DNA of 64,000 nucleotides, from the NCBI GenBank assembly GCA_046329555.1, contig JAXLUK010000002.1, positions 620,001 to 684,000 on the forward strand, written 5' to 3'. Each line of letters opens with the position of its first letter. Position 1 is the first letter of the stretch. The translations under genes were made by a program, and so were the position numbers. The DNA is from UBA1941 sp046329555 (GTDB lineage: Bacteria > Bacteroidota > Bacteroidia > Chitinophagales > LD1). Below the pieces are notes generated by a model. It saw only the letters and a list, made by a program, of their open reading frames with translations. It had not been told where the DNA came from and did not search any database. This document shows positions 17,112 to 26,617 of the stretch, piece after piece.

Positions 17112-20100
17112 TTAACGCAGCAAGGTAACATTACCTTTTTTAATTATCGCATCACCATCATAAGTAGTAGCCTCTATTATCCAGGTATACACGCCTAAAT
17201 CACATGGCTCTCCGTTGCGCTTTCCATCCCAACCTTTATTAAAATCCGTTGTGGCAAAAACCTGCTGCCCCCATCGGTTGTAAATAGCAAAATTCTGAAG
17301 CGAGCGAATATTCAAATAGCGGGCAATACGAAATTCATCATTCGTGCCATCACCATTGGGTGAGAACGCTGTTGGTAACAACAGAATAGTATTCGGCTGC
17401 ACGATCACCAACACGCTATCCTTATTTCTGCAACCATAAGGCGAAACGGCAAACAGAACAAAGGCCGATGTTTGCAACGGCGCGGTATACGTTTGTAGTT
17501 CGTGCGGAGAGAATACTAATTCTCCGGGCCACCAGTAAAAAGAATCCGCATCAGTAACACCTTGTAACAAAGCCTCGGTATTTCTCCAGATAATGGTATC
17601 GTTGCCGGCATTCACCAATGGCAACTGACGAATAATCACCTCTGCAACGGCGGTATCGTTAAAACAATCGTTGGCCACGGTAACAATAAAGTTGGTAGAA
17701 GTAGTTGGCTGCGCAAAAGGATCAGCAATATTGGCATTGCTCACTTTGTCGGCTGGCTCCCAGTGATAATAAAACCCTCCGGTGGCATGCAATTGCACGC
17801 TGTTTCCAACACAAACATCGTAAGGCGATTGGGCATCTGCCACAACCGGCAATTGCACGTTGATGGTTATAGAATCGTCGCGATGACATTGATGGATATT
17901 GAACACACGGACATAGTAGGTGGTGGTATCGAGCGGAATGGCTATTGGGTTGGCTATATTCAACGCACTAAGCGTAGGATCGGGTTGCCATAAATAATCT
18001 ACACCACCAAATGCTCTCAACTGCACCGGCTGTCCCTGACAAATGAAAGAAGTATCGGGCAACACCAGCGGATTGGGCCATTGATGTACCCAAACGGTTA
18101 CAGAATCCCGTTTCTTACAACCAAAGGTATCTTCACCAACCACATAATAAGTGGTGGTATCGGTTGGGAAGGCATACGGATTGGCCACATCTGTATCGCT
18201 AAGAGTAGGCTCGTAGGTCCAGTGATAATAAGTAGCACCTCCAGCCTGCAATTGTACACTATCGCCCAAACAAACCGAGTCGATTTTTTCTGTACTGATA
18301 GCAGGCAGCGGGTGAACAATAATGGTTACCGAATCGCGCTTTTGATAACAGTAGTTTTGCACGTAGAAAATGTACAAGGTGGTATCATGCGGAAAGAATA
18401 GCGGACTATTGGCGAAAGGATCGCTGATGCCAACCGGTGGAGACCATACGTAAAGTGAATAGCCTTGCTTGAGGACGGTAAGGGTGGTGGTGTCGAAATC
18501 ACAAATCGGCTTAGCTGTTTCTGCAATCAGGTTCAGCGCAGGATCTAAAACATACACCGTTACTGAATCCGTCAACTTACAATTATTCGTATCGGTGCCG
18601 GTTACGTAATACGTAGTGTTCACGGCCGGCCTGCTTACCGGATTAGCAATGGTGGTGGAAGTTAAACCGGTTGGCGGGGTCCAAGTATAACTAACACCGC
18701 CCGTTGCGCTCAGGCGCACGCTATCGCGGAAACTGCCGGGATTCAAACAAACTGATGTGTCTACTCCAGCATCAATTTGCGGCACCGGAAACAATGAAAT
18801 CTTAACGGTATCCTTCTTACTGCATCCATTGCCATCCGTCACCTTCACAATATACAGGGTTGGGTTGTTAACCGGACTGGCTACAGGCGCAGCCGATGTT
18901 GAATCGCTAAGCGTAGCCCCATTATTCCACAAATACTGTGTACCGCCGGTAGCCGTTAAAGTGGTGGTGGTGAACGGACAAATTGTTTTATCGGGCGAGG
19001 TGGTTACTGTTGGTAGCGGATGAACAACCAATGATTGTGTTGCCGTATCTCTGCAGCCATCGGCATTTACGGCAATAAGGGTAATTGTTTTTGTTCCCGG
19101 CGTAGTGTAAACCACAAATGGATTCTGAACTGAACTTTGCTGACTGTTACCGAAATCCCACAAATAGCCCGTGATGGCAGGGTTGCTGGTGCTGGTGTTG
19201 ACAAAGCGACTGGTATCGGTTAAGCACAATGGTGATGCCGTGAAACTGGCACGAGGCTGCGGCCGAACTACAATGGTATCGGTTTTCTGAGAATAACAAC
19301 CTTTATCATTAAACACGGTAAGCGTTACCGGATACGACCCAGGTACGCCGTAAATGTGACTCGGATTTTGGATATAGGCATTATTTCCGTCGCCAAAATT
19401 CCAGGTCCAGGCATTCGTTATACCGCGAGGTGAAACGCTCAAATCTTTAAATGTTGCTGCTGAGTCCTGGCAATGTGGTAGCGCGCTAAAATTTGCGGTC
19501 AGTCCGGGATAGATACGCACCAGTGCAAAGGTAGAATCGTAACAAAATTCACCGTTTTTCTGTTTGAACACCACCAATTTCACCCGGTAAGTGCCACTAT
19601 CGGGATAGGTGTATTGCGGAAATTTTTGGGTAGAAGTATCGGTAGAAATTCCCGACACACCAAAATCCCAGAAATAATTAAGGTCAATATTAGTTGGCGC
19701 GGGGTTATAAAACGAAATGTTATTCTGAAAATTAACCGTTAGTCCCAGACACTCCAAACTGTAAACACCATAACCCAAGGTACCATTGTAGGTGCCCGGC
19801 AGGTAGCCGATATTGGCCTGCGGAATATCGCAGGGCACTACATTAAACTGAAAATCGCGCACGGTGCGGGAAATGAGCACACCGTTGCGGTATTCCTTAA
19901 CCGCAACGGCAACTACGTATTGGCCAGCCTGATTAGGTGTTCCGGTAAGCAAGCCGGTTTGCGGATCGATTTGCAAATTCTGCCCGTTACTCGGATTGTT
20001 CAACGGATTGTTGGCATTAAAACCGCTCGACCATGGCACGGCCTGATAAGGAGGGGCTGGCGGTGAATTAGGACAGCTACCGCCAACAACACAGGCATTG

Positions 20101-20753
20101 GTAGAAGCTGCCGGCCCTGGTGCCGGACAACACCCATCGGCTCCATCTAAAGGATCTACCAATTCATACACCAACGAATCGCCATCTACATCAATGGCAT
20201 CATGGTTAAAGCTGATAGGTGCATTGAGACATACAAAAATGGGCGGAAAGGTATTGAAGCGGGGAGAGCTATTGCCCGTAATGCCAGTTTCAGAGCCGGG
20301 CACAAAAGCAGTATAGGTAGAACCCGGGGCGGTTGGTTGGCCTCCGGTATTGCCTATAACCAGGTTAGATATTGAACTATTTCTACAGCAGCGCTGATAT
20401 ACAAACGTATACCCACCTACCCGTGGGGGCAAGGTGACATCCGCCTCATATACCGCCGCTTCTACGCAAACACCAGTTGGTTCTAAACATGGATAATCAG
20501 GTGGATTAACACGGGAGGAACCAGGAAATGTTATCGATAGGGTGGTATAGATTGTTCCTGTATTCGTAAAAACAAAAATACTGGTTGGATCATCATACGC
20601 CGTTTGCGAATTGCAGTCGCGGTAAATCTTTAGCGTGACGTGGTAATCATTACCCCCGGTATTGGTGTAATATAACTCACCGCCAACTAAGTGGCTGGCC
20701 GATGCATTGATAACCATCAATGCTATTATTATGGTTAAAACAAACCTTCTCAC
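17112..20753 (-). CDS. Large PKD-repeat protein with T9SS type B (gliding-motility) sorting domain
   Basis: 1,213 residues starting at a GTG. Signal peptide (1-19), then the N-terminal module SHLVGGELYY...VTLKIYRDC typical of this class, PKD domains around 420-600 (WTWNFGDGN, YLWDFGNSQ), and about seven Ig-like repeats of roughly 70 residues built on ANPxAxPxDTTTYYV and Cys-x-DSVTV. The C-terminus, LLPTAFSPNGDGTNDEF through YNRWGQQVF and GKRNGEPCDLGVYTWII, is the type B sorting domain. Such proteins are exported by T9SS and held at the cell surface, where they serve adhesion or gliding. Even cysteine spacing suggests intra-repeat disulfides. Confidence 0.93.
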   Translation of the reverse strand: MRRFVLTIIIALMVINASASHLVGGELYYTNTGGNDYHVTLKIYRDCNSQTAYDDPTSIFVFTNTGTIYTTLSITFPGSSRVNPPDYPCLEPTGVCVEAAVYEADVTLPPRVGGYTFVYQRCCRNSSISNLVIGNTGGQPTAPGSTYTAFVPGSETGITGNSSPRFNTFPPIFVCLNAPISFNHDAIDVDGDSLVYELVDPLDGADGCCPAPGPAASTNACVVGGSCPNSPPAPPYQAVPWSSGFNANNPLNNPSNGQNLQIDPQTGLLTGTPNQAGQYVVAVAVKEYRNGVLISRTVRDFQFNVVPCDIPQANIGYLPGTYNGTLGYGVYSLECLGLTVNFQNNISFYNPAPTNIDLNYFWDFGVSGISTDTSTQKFPQYTYPDSGTYRVKLVVFKQKNGEFCYDSTFALVRIYPGLTANFSALPHCQDSAATFKDLSVSPRGITNAWTWNFGDGNNAYIQNPSHIYGVPGSYPVTLTVFNDKGCYSQKTDTIVVRPQPRASFTASPLCLTDTSRFVNTSTSNPAITGYLWDFGNSQQSSVQNPFVVYTTPGTKTITLIAVNADGCRDTATQSLVVHPLPTVTTSPDKTICPFTTTTLTATGGTQYLWNNGATLSDSTSAAPVASPVNNPTLYIVKVTDGNGCSKKDTVKISLFPVPQIDAGVDTSVCLNPGSFRDSVRLSATGGVSYTWTPPTGLTSTTIANPVSRPAVNTTYYVTGTDTNNCKLTDSVTVYVLDPALNLIAETAKPICDFDTTTLTVLKQGYSLYVWSPPVGISDPFANSPLFFPHDTTLYIFYVQNYCYQKRDSVTIIVHPLPAISTEKIDSVCLGDSVQLQAGGATYYHWTYEPTLSDTDVANPYAFPTDTTTYYVVGEDTFGCKKRDSVTVWVHQWPNPLVLPDTSFICQGQPVQLRAFGGVDYLWQPDPTLSALNIANPIAIPLDTTTYYVRVFNIHQCHRDDSITINVQLPVVADAQSPYDVCVGNSVQLHATGGFYYHWEPADKVSNANIADPFAQPTTSTNFIVTVANDCFNDTAVAEVIIRQLPLVNAGNDTIIWRNTEALLQGVTDADSFYWWPGELVFSPHELQTYTAPLQTSAFVLFAVSPYGCRNKDSVLVIVQPNTILLLPTAFSPNGDGTNDEFRIARYLNIRSLQNFAIYNRWGQQVFATTDFNKGWDGKRNGEPCDLGVYTWIIEATTYDGDAIIKKGNVTLLR

Positions 20754-20773
20754 GGGGTAAAAGCCAGCGAAAA

Positions 20774-20781
20774 TAAAGATA
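20774..20781 (-). promoter_or_regulatory. Candidate -7 box for the PKD protein gene
   Basis: TATCTTTA on the minus strand, 20 nt upstream of the GTG at 20753. One mismatch to TAnnTTTG. Confidence 0.3.
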
Positions 20782-20855
20782 ATTTACTTAGAAGCATTGG
20801 CGACTTTCCCAGTTGCACCGCAACATTCGCCACTTCAACATAAAAAATTACAAAA

Positions 20856-21215
20856 CTACGCTTCCCAGGGGTTTGTAATGCCCAGTTGGCGGTGTGCTTC
20901 GGCCACTTTTTGGTTAATACGGCCGGTTAGGGTATGCCAGAACATCACAAAATCTGATCCCAGGCTATACAATGGATAGGTAAAAGTAGCCGGACGGTTT
21001 TTTTCCAGAAAGAAATGGCCCACCCACGCAAAACCATACCCGCATACTGGCATCAGCGCCGCCAACCATCCTTTGCCCGTTGCCAGTGCCGCAACCAAAC
21101 AAACAATAACCAGCAAGGTTCCGACAAAATGCAAGGTGCGGTTAATTGGGCGGGCATGTTGGGTGAGGTAAAAAGGATAAAACGCCCAAAATGTTGTGTA
21201 TTGCTTTTCTGCCAT
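20856..21215 (-). CDS. DUF962 / Mpo1-like membrane protein
   Basis: 119 residues, matching the DUF962 (YGL010w/Mpo1) length and pattern: FWAFYPFYLTQHARPINRTLHFVGT at the N-terminus, two central hydrophobic helices, then GFAWVGHFFLEKNRPATF and PLYSLGSDFVMF. The three conserved His (in TQH, TLH and VGH) are those proposed as iron ligands in yeast Mpo1, an Fe(II) dioxygenase for alpha-oxidation of 2-hydroxy fatty acids. A bacterial role in 2-hydroxy lipid turnover is inference. A TATCTTTA box ends only 5 bp before the ATG, so the mRNA could be leaderless or the match accidental. Confidence 0.85.
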   Translation of the reverse strand: MAEKQYTTFWAFYPFYLTQHARPINRTLHFVGTLLVIVCLVAALATGKGWLAALMPVCGYGFAWVGHFFLEKNRPATFTYPLYSLGSDFVMFWHTLTGRINQKVAEAHRQLGITNPWEA

Positions 21216-21257
21216 TACGTAAAGATAAGGAAGGCGGAACTTTCTGGCAAATATTGG

Positions 21258-22670
21258 TCATCGGGAAGGCCGGGCAATTACGAAATGCCCATCTTCATGC
21301 AAGGGATGGCAACCTGCAGGCAACCAACGGGCATCAACACCATCTGTTTTGTGCAACACTACTAACTTGATACGTGGTAGCACCTTGTGCAAATAGGCTG
21401 AATCTTTCAATTCAGCATGATAACTACTCCACCCCTTGCGATGCGCCAGATACATCAACTGCGGATTGCCATTTCCATTAATTAAAATCAAATCACCTGT
21501 TCTGCTCCAACGATCCAATAATGGCTCAATGTCCATTTTATATTGTTCGGAAGATTTGATGAAAAAATCGTGCTGCTGGTTCGCCACTCCTTCTGCTATA
21601 ACAACAACCAAAACAAGAAGCGCCAGCCAGCGCCGCGTTATGAATGACAAGGCATATCCGGCCAACAGCGCCATCATTGGCACGAAAGGAATGATGTAAT
21701 AGTTGTGATGAAAAAAGAAAAAGCCCGATTTAAAAACATAGAGCACAAAAACTGCCGCAACGCCGGCAAACACCAACAGCAGTGGTTTGTTTTTTTTGAT
21801 GATAGCAGAAATAACTCCAGCAGCAAAAACCACAAAGCCGGAATACCCCATGAAGGCGAAAAAAGTAAAGTTATGCAGCGCTTCCCGGTAATGAAGGATG
21901 AGTTCGCGCCCACCGTCCAGGATGGGTTTTCCGCTGTTGTACCAGTTGCCAAAAGTAACCGACAGCCAGGGGTTCCACCAAAAATACCATACATACAAAA
22001 ACGACAAAGGCACCAGAGATGCAAATAGTAAATACCATTTTTCGCGACCGCCCAAAGTGCTACAACACCACATCAACGGAATCACTAAATAAATACCAGC
22101 AGGGATTTTTGAAGTAACCGCCAAGCTGGCCAGTAAAACATAAATGACTAAAGACAGCTTTTTCTTCTCAATCAAAAATTGCCAGCCATAGTATAAGGCT
22201 ACCATCATTATTGCGATGCAGTAGGTGTCGGGCATCATTTTTCTGCTAAAAGAAAACCAAATCGACGTGGTAAGCAGTAAGGAGGCATAACACGCTACCG
22301 ATACACTAAACCTGGTAGCGACCAGCAACCGGTAGTAATACCATATTCCCAACGTTGAAACAATTAGGTTGAGTAATCTGCCATACCAATGCCGATATCC
22401 AAAAATTTTCGCCATCAAAAAGCAGCCATAGTTCAGCGAAGGAAACTCCATACCGATTATGCCGGAGCCCCCGTTATTATCATCTATGCGGGGGTATAAA
22501 ATATTAGGGTTGGTTTCCAGAAAATTTCTGGCCACCATCAATCCGGTAACCTGTCGCCAGTGATGCGCGGCTTCTAACGGAGGATTGGTAATGCCAATGA
22601 GCCGTATTACAAAAAAAATCAGCAGCCAAAATTCGATGCGCTGGTAGAGTTTATCAGTTGTTGAATCCAT
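21258..22670 (-). CDS. GT39-like (ArnT/PMT family) membrane glycosyltransferase
   Basis: 470 residues with about ten membrane helices and a C-terminal soluble tail. The first periplasmic loop carries NPPLEAAHHWRQV and GMEFPSLNYGCFL, matching the acidic acceptor/donor loop of GT-C enzymes that take sugar from polyprenyl phosphate. A C-terminal domain of about 90 residues (LLDRWSRTGDLILING, LPRIKLVVLHK) follows the last helix. Likely transfers a sugar to lipid A, protein or a cell-surface polymer on the periplasmic side. Adjacent genes give no direct hint of the acceptor. Confidence 0.78.
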   Translation of the reverse strand: MDSTTDKLYQRIEFWLLIFFVIRLIGITNPPLEAAHHWRQVTGLMVARNFLETNPNILYPRIDDNNGGSGIIGMEFPSLNYGCFLMAKIFGYRHWYGRLLNLIVSTLGIWYYYRLLVATRFSVSVACYASLLLTTSIWFSFSRKMMPDTYCIAIMMVALYYGWQFLIEKKKLSLVIYVLLASLAVTSKIPAGIYLVIPLMWCCSTLGGREKWYLLFASLVPLSFLYVWYFWWNPWLSVTFGNWYNSGKPILDGGRELILHYREALHNFTFFAFMGYSGFVVFAAGVISAIIKKNKPLLLVFAGVAAVFVLYVFKSGFFFFHHNYYIIPFVPMMALLAGYALSFITRRWLALLVLVVVIAEGVANQQHDFFIKSSEQYKMDIEPLLDRWSRTGDLILINGNGNPQLMYLAHRKGWSSYHAELKDSAYLHKVLPRIKLVVLHKTDGVDARWLPAGCHPLHEDGHFVIARPSR

Positions 22671-22734
22671 GCTGCAACAAATATCTGTAAAGAACTGATA
22701 TCAGCGGAATTTTCAGGCGCTGATGCTTCCTTCA

Positions 22735-22891
22735 GGGCACCCCTAAAAACCTACCCTGGTGAAATGTTGTTAATAGTTGGCAAAGGCGCAATAACCTGAA
22801 GGCTTGAAAACTTGATGTAATACATCGTTGCGCCTCGTATTACATCAAATTTTCTGCGCATTTCACTCACGCTAGGTTTTTAGAGATGCCC
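22735..22891. repeat. MITE-like element, copy 1
   Basis: A 157-bp sequence with imperfect terminal inverted repeats of about 32 bp (GGGCACCCCTAAAAACCT at the left, the reverse complement of AGGTTTTTAGAGATGCCC at the right) and an internal perfect 12-bp hairpin at 22812-22823 / 22837-22848. TTCA occurs immediately outside both ends (22731-22734 and 22892-22895), a candidate 4-bp target duplication. It fills most of the 222-bp gap between the GT39-like gene and the amine oxidase, and its right end lies 1 bp from the oxidase stop codon. A second copy is at 45719-45915. Confidence 0.75.
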
Positions 22892-22892
22892 T

Positions 22893-24242
22893 TCACAACA
22901 GCGAAACTATTTTATCTGCCTCCCGCAATCCACTTAAATAAGCACCATGCGCAGTAGAAAAATAGTCGGCGTGGGTGTGCTCACCGGCAAAGAACAACTT
23001 GTTATTAATGCTTTCCGCTAAATCATCGAAATGGCTCATCTGCGTTGTGGTAGAAGTATAGGAATAGGAGCCATTGGAAAATGGATTCGACTGCCACTTT
23101 GTTCGCAAAAAACGTACTGGATCAGGAATAGTATTTCCATAAATATCTTTCAGATTAGCCATAATTTGCTGGATCACTTGCTGATCGGTTAAAGTCTCAG
23201 ATTGCCTGGCCGCATCGGCATACGCAAAAGTTAGTAAGGCTGCGCTACCGGAATGAATTCGGTGGAGATTTACAAAGTAATTATACGCATCGGGCGCGGC
23301 TGGTGTGTAAGAAATGTACTGCACATTATCCCAAAACGGCGTATCCCAAATGAGTAAAAATTTGTTGACGCAGTTCATGCCAACACCACTAATGGCTGTT
23401 GACTTTTTTGAGGGTAATGCCGGCGTAAACTGAATACTGCCCGCTTTAAGAACCCCCAGTGGCACAGTAACCAATACATAGTCGGCAACAAAGTGGCTGG
23501 TGTTGGTACCAATCTGCACCGCCTGACCAGCGTAATCAATACTGGTTACGGCCTGGTTGAGACGAACATCAATATCTTTGGCCAGATAGGCTATTAGCGT
23601 CTCGTAACCATTGACCGCTATCACTTCAGGACCGCTGAATTCTTCTCCTTCATCATACAACAGCGATGATAATTTATTGAGATCGCCGGTGTCGAAGGTG
23701 ACGTAAGTAGACAATAAGAATTTCCAAAGCCGATCAGCAGTGTGCGACGGATATTGTGAATTAAAAACCGTTTCAAAGCTTTGTGTGTTGTTACCTGAAT
23801 TTTTTAATGTATTCAGAATTTGATAGAGTTCGTTTTCTGCCAAATCGTAGTCGGCTGCTGTTCTTGCCACACCCCCAACATCGTAACACTTTCTGTTGGA
23901 ATCAGGCGTTTCAGCCGTGGTCATACCTGCCTGCTGTGCAAGCGCAGTAAGGGGATTCCCAGTAATGCCGTGAATCCAGCTGGCGCCTTCATCGAAAGGA
24001 ATCGCCGCTGAACGATTGGTGCTTAAACGGCCGCCCATGCTGCTGCGCGCTTCCAGCACAATCACACTACAACCATTTTCTTTTAATGCCTTGGCCGCTG
24101 CTAATCCTGAAATCCCTGAACCAATGACGGCCACTGTTTTACCATTCCCTTTTACCGATGATTTTTTACAAGACAACAACTGAGGTGCTACCAGCAACGG
24201 AAGCAAGCCCAACGATTCAACCAGAAATGTCCTGCGATTCAT
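22893..24242 (-). CDS. FAD-dependent amine oxidase, Tat-type exported lipoprotein
   Basis: 449 residues from the ATG at 24242. The N-terminus MNRRTFLVESLG carries a twin-arginine motif, then a hydrophobic stretch ending LLSC that looks like a lipobox, so the folded flavoprotein is probably exported by Tat and lipid anchored. VAVIGSGISGLAAAKAL (about 37-53) is the dinucleotide loop and LEARSSMGGRLST the following GR motif. The C-terminal FAGEHTHADYFSTAHGAYLSG is the FAD-binding closing block of monoamine/polyamine oxidases. Substrate unknown. A MITE-like copy abuts the stop. Confidence 0.88.
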   Translation of the reverse strand: MNRRTFLVESLGLLPLLVAPQLLSCKKSSVKGNGKTVAVIGSGISGLAAAKALKENGCSVIVLEARSSMGGRLSTNRSAAIPFDEGASWIHGITGNPLTALAQQAGMTTAETPDSNRKCYDVGGVARTAADYDLAENELYQILNTLKNSGNNTQSFETVFNSQYPSHTADRLWKFLLSTYVTFDTGDLNKLSSLLYDEGEEFSGPEVIAVNGYETLIAYLAKDIDVRLNQAVTSIDYAGQAVQIGTNTSHFVADYVLVTVPLGVLKAGSIQFTPALPSKKSTAISGVGMNCVNKFLLIWDTPFWDNVQYISYTPAAPDAYNYFVNLHRIHSGSAALLTFAYADAARQSETLTDQQVIQQIMANLKDIYGNTIPDPVRFLRTKWQSNPFSNGSYSYTSTTTQMSHFDDLAESINNKLFFAGEHTHADYFSTAHGAYLSGLREADKIVSLL

Positions 24243-24276
24243 TGAAAACAATTTGACAAAAGGAGTAGCGATGAAC

Positions 24277-24284
24277 TTAAGATA
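24277..24284 (-). promoter_or_regulatory. Candidate -7 box for the amine oxidase gene
   Basis: TATCTTAA on the minus strand, 34 nt upstream of the ATG at 24242. Weak match to TAnnTTTG but with the TATCTT core seen elsewhere here. Confidence 0.22.
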
Positions 24285-24323
24285 ACAATAGCAAGCAACT
24301 ATTGCGCCAAAAGACAGGGTAGC

Positions 24324-25085
24324 TTACTTGCTAAACAACCGAATGGTATACTTCAGGAGCTTTTTTGAACCCGGAGCACCATGCCCCGGAACCACCCAAA
24401 CCACTGAAGGAAATACGGCCTTTACTTGATTTACGGTTTGCGGCCAGGCTTTTACATCGGCATCGCCCAAATAGCCTTTACCGGCACCCAACGCTTTAAT
24501 TAAGCAACCGCCAAACAACACCTCATCATCTTTAAAGTAAGCCACTACATTATCGGCAGTATGCCCGGCGCCAAAAAACCGTATCGATACGTATCGGCTA
24601 CCGATGGGTAAACGCAGCGAATCAACGAAACCCTGTTGTGGCACCATTACATGGCGAGTTAGGGCAGAATCGATAGTGGCCTGATGCGCATATGATGGTA
24701 TACCAGCAGCATGAAACGCCTGCAATCCACCTAAACAATCTTCATGAAAATGCGTTGGAATCACTGCTGCTACTTCAACCTTCAAAACATATTGAAGCCA
24801 ATGAATTAATTCCAAAGCACTGGAATCATTAGTTGGCGTATCAAACACCACTGCCTTCCCTTCGTTTACAACAATTAACCCATTACAAGAAACGTTGCCA
24901 AAGTCGTGCGTTGTAATGAATGACACATGCCGATAGGTGTGCGCAGTAAGTGGAATGATTTCGAGATGGGTTGACGCATACACTGCCGCTGTCTTTTTTG
25001 AAATGACTGCCATCCCGTCAAATGCGCTAACCATCGAAAAAACCAACAAAATGGTATTGCTTATATAAGGTAATATTGATTTCAT
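24324..25085 (-). CDS. Subclass B1 metallo-beta-lactamase
   Basis: 253 residues with an N-terminal signal region. All six zinc ligands of subclass B1 are present: His112, His114 and Asp116 in THFHEDCLGG, His175 in GAGHTADN, Cys194 in FGGCLIK and His235 in VPGHGAPG. Lys197 occupies the substrate-carboxylate position (CxxK). The residue equivalent to Asn233 of many B1 enzymes is Tyr205 (GKGYLGDAD). The family hydrolyses beta-lactams including carbapenems in the periplasm. No mobile element, integron or attC site is near, so this looks like an intrinsic chromosomal gene. Activity spectrum cannot be read from sequence. Confidence 0.92.
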   Translation of the reverse strand: MKSILPYISNTILLVFSMVSAFDGMAVISKKTAAVYASTHLEIIPLTAHTYRHVSFITTHDFGNVSCNGLIVVNEGKAVVFDTPTNDSSALELIHWLQYVLKVEVAAVIPTHFHEDCLGGLQAFHAAGIPSYAHQATIDSALTRHVMVPQQGFVDSLRLPIGSRYVSIRFFGAGHTADNVVAYFKDDEVLFGGCLIKALGAGKGYLGDADVKAWPQTVNQVKAVFPSVVWVVPGHGAPGSKKLLKYTIRLFSK

Positions 25086-25105
25086 GGAAAATAAAATAAC
25101 TGACC

Positions 25106-26515
25106 CTAGGCAATTCTACTTTTCAAGGGCCAGTTTATATCTCTAAGATAACTAGCCCCGTCTTCATGGCCTTTTAGCGTTAGAATTTTTTCTTGCAATT
25201 GTTGTTGCATAGTGCGTAGTTTCTTCCTATCCGTTTCTGAAAGCGCCTTTTGAATAAAATCGTGAACCAACCGCTCCGTTTTTAAATATCCCTTCTTGGT
25301 TTTGATAAAGTAATGATGTTGGCGCAACAACGGTTGAACCACATCTAGCTGTTTCAACTCAAAATAGGCTATTATCTGATAAAGCAAAGCCACCCTAAAA
25401 GCAATAGGTTTATCCCGTTGTGCCTGCGGCGCGTTTAGAATTTTATGTATACTGTCTAAAGCTAAATTGTATTGCTGTTCAGCCAATAAAAAACGAGCCA
25501 TCTGACTGTGAATTTTCAACTTATCTTCTTCCAGCATTAATTCTTCATCGGCGGCCAGCGTATTGTTCATCCATTGCGTTAACTTTTTATAACTGGCTGT
25601 AGGGGCCATGTAATGATATTCAATCTTTAACCGCAACAGATGTAACGTCCTTTTAGCGCGGCTCTTTCTTGATTGTGGAACAAATTTCTCCAATTGGTCG
25701 ATAGCAAACCGCATATCCTCAAGATGCTTCTCATCCTTGGCATTCAATCCGATATTAAAAATTGCATTAACGTAGGTCGATTCGTCGATGGAAGCTAAAT
25801 TTCCGGCAACCATTTGTCGGTAGATTTCCCAATCTATTTCACGAAATGAACTTCCGGAATCTACTATTTGAATTCTATTTGCGGCCAATTGAATCAACTT
25901 TGCCTTATTGCTAAGCGGGGGCTCTTTAGGAAAGGCAACGTCTGGCCGCAGAAGTGGTGTTTCCGTTTGAATACTCCCACGCGCAACATACCATTTTAGC
26001 CATTCGTCCAAAACACTTCGCCATTGGAACCAGTTTGTCAGAAGGTCAAGTTGTTTTTTCTGGTTTTCGATATGACTATTGGAAAAAGAGGTGACATGCA
26101 TTAGTAGTTGAAAAATGCGGAAAGCCAGCGCGTGATCCTCAGTTTGCTCAGCCAGCAACAAGGCCTCATCAAGCAATTCCCTGGCCTGATCAGGCAGGTT
26201 TCGCTGAATCATTAATTCCGCGTATTGCATTTTTTGCAGCAGTTGCGCAACCAGACTATATTCTTTAACTGGCGGCAATAACACAGCCATTAAATGTTCG
26301 TATAAATAACTCTTTGTTTTATGGAGATGGCCAATAAATGTAGCATCAGGCAAAGCGCGCTTCACCTCTCCATCATGCTTCAATCCTAATGAAGTAATAA
26401 TGTCATACAACTGCATAAAAGTGGCCTGCTTGCGAGAAGCGTTTTTCTCGCTAAACAACTTGCGTTCAGCGGTCGTCATGCTATGAATCAACTGATATAA
26501 ATCGCTTTTTTTCAT
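25106..26515 (-). CDS. Helical-repeat protein of unknown function, paralogue 1
   Basis: 469 residues without signal peptide, almost entirely alpha-helical with TPR-like helix pairs (ELMIQRNLPDQARELLDEALLLAE; FLLAEQQYNLALDSIHKIL). The N-terminus (YQLIHSMTTAERKLFSE, then MQLYDII and LHKTKSYLYEHLM) matches the protein at 56698-58197 (LIGSLSKAEKRHFKLY, LTLYHII, LHFYKKNLFDMIM), so the two are paralogues of one family. It is divergent, with a 102-bp gap, from a three-gene secreted operon; the other paralogue is likewise divergent from secreted-protein genes. Cytoplasmic. A regulatory or adaptor role is inference from context. Confidence 0.7.
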   Translation of the reverse strand: MKKSDLYQLIHSMTTAERKLFSEKNASRKQATFMQLYDIITSLGLKHDGEVKRALPDATFIGHLHKTKSYLYEHLMAVLLPPVKEYSLVAQLLQKMQYAELMIQRNLPDQARELLDEALLLAEQTEDHALAFRIFQLLMHVTSFSNSHIENQKKQLDLLTNWFQWRSVLDEWLKWYVARGSIQTETPLLRPDVAFPKEPPLSNKAKLIQLAANRIQIVDSGSSFREIDWEIYRQMVAGNLASIDESTYVNAIFNIGLNAKDEKHLEDMRFAIDQLEKFVPQSRKSRAKRTLHLLRLKIEYHYMAPTASYKKLTQWMNNTLAADEELMLEEDKLKIHSQMARFLLAEQQYNLALDSIHKILNAPQAQRDKPIAFRVALLYQIIAYFELKQLDVVQPLLRQHHYFIKTKKGYLKTERLVHDFIQKALSETDRKKLRTMQQQLQEKILTLKGHEDGASYLRDINWPLKSRIA

Positions 26516-26617
26516 TCAGGGCACACTTTTCCGTTTTTGAGAATTTTGGTTTTACCAAAGCCCAAACAGCAGGCACTTTTGCGTCATCTTATCAATCACA
26601 TAAATAACGCGTAAGTT

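Noticed and set aside
24249..24251. TTG as start of the amine oxidase
   Set aside because: The ATG at 24242 directly precedes the twin-arginine motif; the extension adds only three residues.
26544..26590. Bacteroidota promoter before the FGE-like gene (TTTTG ... CACTTTTG)
   Set aside because: Spacing of about 25 bp between boxes is too long for the consensus of 19-21 and the -7 box is imperfect; not listed as a feature.
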